From Conexibacteraceae bacterium (lineage in GTDB: Bacteria > Actinomycetota > Thermoleophilia > Solirubrobacterales > Solirubrobacteraceae), in contig WQWK01000114.1 in NCBI GenBank assembly GCA_009785395.1, positions 1 to 6,670 of the forward strand: DNA of 6,670 bases, written 5' to 3'. The position numbers and the translations under genes were made by a program. This document shows, one piece after another, positions 5,706 through 6,670 of the stretch; position 1 is the first letter of the stretch, and each line of letters begins with the position of its first letter. Below the pieces are notes generated by a model. It searched no databases. It was not told the origin of the DNA and saw only the letters and a program-made list of their open reading frames with translations.

Positions 5706-6578
5706 GTGCCTGATGTGCCTCCCACTGGACACCGCGACGGCGCGTTGCCGCCGAACCGGGCGCGCCGATCGCTGGGCGCGACGCGGGCTCGCTTCACGGG
5801 ATCGTGGGTCGAGGATCTGGCGCTGCGTCTGAAGGCCCTCGACATCGTCAGCTCGATTACGCTCTTCGGCGCGTCGGTGCTGCTCTCAGCGCTCCCGCTG
5901 ATCGTCATCCTGAGCTCCCTTGCGAGCCACCGCATCGACACCGACCTGAGCCGTCACATCGGGCTTGACGCTCAGGGTGCACGGATCGTCAAGAACCTAT
6001 TCCGTGCCTCGCCTGTCCATTCGGCCGGTCCGGTGGTGTCCGGTCTGATCGTCGGCCTTGCGGGGACGGTTGCGGCAGTGAGCGGTCTCCAGGTCATCTA
6101 CGAGCGAGCGTTCGGCCAGCAGCACCGGGGATTGCGCGACTCTCCCCGGCTCCTGCTCTGGGCGGCCGCCGCCCTCGGGGTACTGATCCTCGAGGGGATC
6201 GCCGACACCTCTGTACGCGCCGCGGTCGGGCCGGTGATCATGCGGCTGCTGGGCTTTGGCGCCACGACGATCTTCTTCTGGTGGACGATGCACTTCCTGC
6301 TTGCGGGCCGCGTACCGTGGCGCAACCTGATTCGGCCGGCGCTGCTCACGGCCCTGTTCTGGCTCGGCCTCGCGCTGTTCTCGTCGCTGTACTTCTCATC
6401 CGCGGTCGTGACGGACAGCCGGCTCTACGGAGAGGTCGGCGCCGTCTTCAGCTTCCTGATCTGGTTCATCGCCATCGGCGCGGTGCTGGCGCTCGGAGCC
6501 GCGGGCGGCGCCGTCTGGCAGGAGCGGGCCGCTCAGCGGACCCTCAGAGTCCGAGCTGCTCGCGGATCAGGCGGTTGA
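5706..6578 (+). CDS. YihY/BrkB-family inner-membrane protein
   Basis: This is an integral membrane protein of the YihY/virulence-factor BrkB family. It was once called ribonuclease BN by error; the molecular function is not established. In the 290-residue reading there are about six hydrophobic segments (50-72, 108-130, 147-165, 183-201, 209-230, 244-268). Family-type signatures are MHFLLAGRVPWRNLIRPAL (195-213) before the fifth segment and YGEVGAVFSFLIWFIAIG (241-258) in the last. The start is uncertain: GTG 5706 and GTG 5715 are both in frame, and the frame is open back to GTG 5535. I prefer 5706 because the upstream stretch is Arg-rich, less biased at third positions and unlike the family N-terminus. 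No strong Shine-Dalgarno is present. The C-terminal codons overlap the end of gatB on the other strand by 35 bp. Confidence 0.85.
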   Translation: MPDVPPTGHRDGALPPNRARRSLGATRARFTGSWVEDLALRLKALDIVSSITLFGASVLLSALPLIVILSSLASHRIDTDLSRHIGLDAQGARIVKNLFRASPVHSAGPVVSGLIVGLAGTVAAVSGLQVIYERAFGQQHRGLRDSPRLLLWAAAALGVLILEGIADTSVRAAVGPVIMRLLGFGATTIFFWWTMHFLLAGRVPWRNLIRPALLTALFWLGLALFSSLYFSSAVVTDSRLYGEVGAVFSFLIWFIAIGAVLALGAAGGAVWQERAAQRTLRVRAARGSGG

Positions 6579-6670
6579 TCTCGCCCCCGTCGGCTCGGCC
6601 CTTGGTCTCGCGCATCACGTAGCCGACGAGCGGGCCCATCGCCTTCATGTTGCCGCCGCGGACCTTCTCG
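6544..6670 (-). CDS. gatB: GatB, Asp-tRNA(Asn)/Glu-tRNA(Gln) amidotransferase subunit B (C-terminal end only, cut by window edge)
   Basis: GatB is the tRNA-binding and kinase subunit of GatCAB, which converts Glu-tRNA(Gln), and Asp-tRNA(Asn) in many species, to the amidated forms. Only the last 41 residues are visible. They include MKAMGPLVGYVMRETKGRAD followed by a helical INRLIREQLGL ending in TGA. This matches the GatB/YqeY tail domain, whose signature is a G-x-x-VG-x-VM-x-x-TKG-x-AD run. The VGYVMRETKG form is closer to GatB than to stand-alone YqeY, but with so little sequence YqeY remains an alternative. The reading frame enters from the right edge on the minus strand. The 3' end overlaps the YihY-family gene on the opposite strand by 35 bp. 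Confidence 0.85.
   Translation of the reverse strand, partial: EKVRGGNMKAMGPLVGYVMRETKGRADGGEINRLIREQLGL

Noticed and set aside
4763..5713. A plus-strand open frame of 316 residues across the membrane pair and spacer
   Set aside because: It has a His/Asp/Glu/Arg-rich antisense-type composition and no domain. The minus-strand frames there show clear membrane segments and a zinc ribbon.
5378..5941. A minus-strand open frame of 187 residues
   Set aside because: Its first half is antisense to the YihY-family N-terminus and it has no recognisable motif. Only its last part is kept, as a weak small-ORF observation.

Overview
This is a GC-rich chromosomal window with compact, mostly minus-strand housekeeping genes. 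GTG and TTG starts are plausible, third codon positions are strongly G/C-biased, and protein matches look actinobacterial. I infer Actinomycetota, possibly Thermoleophilia, from the remembered flavour of the GatB tail, IlvB and YihY sequences. That placement is an inference. I see no phage, transposon, CRISPR, tRNA or rRNA signal, and no convincing new multi-gene system.

Left part (1-1004): the C-terminal half of menD (menaquinone pathway, ThDP-dependent SEPHCHC synthase) runs in from the left edge on the plus strand. It converges on, and overlaps by 55 bp, a small UPF0235/DUF167 (YggU-like) gene on the minus strand.

Central operon (4682 down to 723, minus strand): ilvB, ilvN, menF and the DUF167 gene are packed tightly. 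There are 12 nt between ilvB and ilvN. There is a probable 4-nt overlap between ilvN and menF, and 10 nt between menF and the DUF167 gene. IlvB and IlvN form acetohydroxyacid synthase, the first common enzyme of branched-chain amino acid synthesis. MenF makes isochorismate, the substrate of the MenD encoded on the opposite strand. The window therefore holds two enzymes of the ThDP-dependent decarboxylase superfamily (MenD and IlvB) and two consecutive menaquinone steps (MenF then MenD) on converging transcripts. The ilvB leader carries a perfect 7-bp hairpin, a 13-bp odd-centred palindrome and a weak -10-like hexamer.

Small membrane-protein pair (5332 down to 4796, minus strand): a 70-residue protein that is mostly membrane segment, then a 103-residue protein with two membrane segments and a four-cysteine zinc-ribbon tail. 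Neither has a function I can name.

Right part (5333-6670): a spacer of about 370 bp holds unusual inverted repeats, including a nested 45-bp hairpin. It is followed by a plus-strand YihY/BrkB-family membrane protein. That gene converges on, and overlaps by 35 bp, the C-terminal end of gatB (minus strand), which runs off the right edge.

The points most worth a second look are the missing canonical start codon of menF (probably CTG within a CTGA overlap), the nested hairpin at 5429-5473, the ilvB leader elements, and the two antisense gene-end overlaps.
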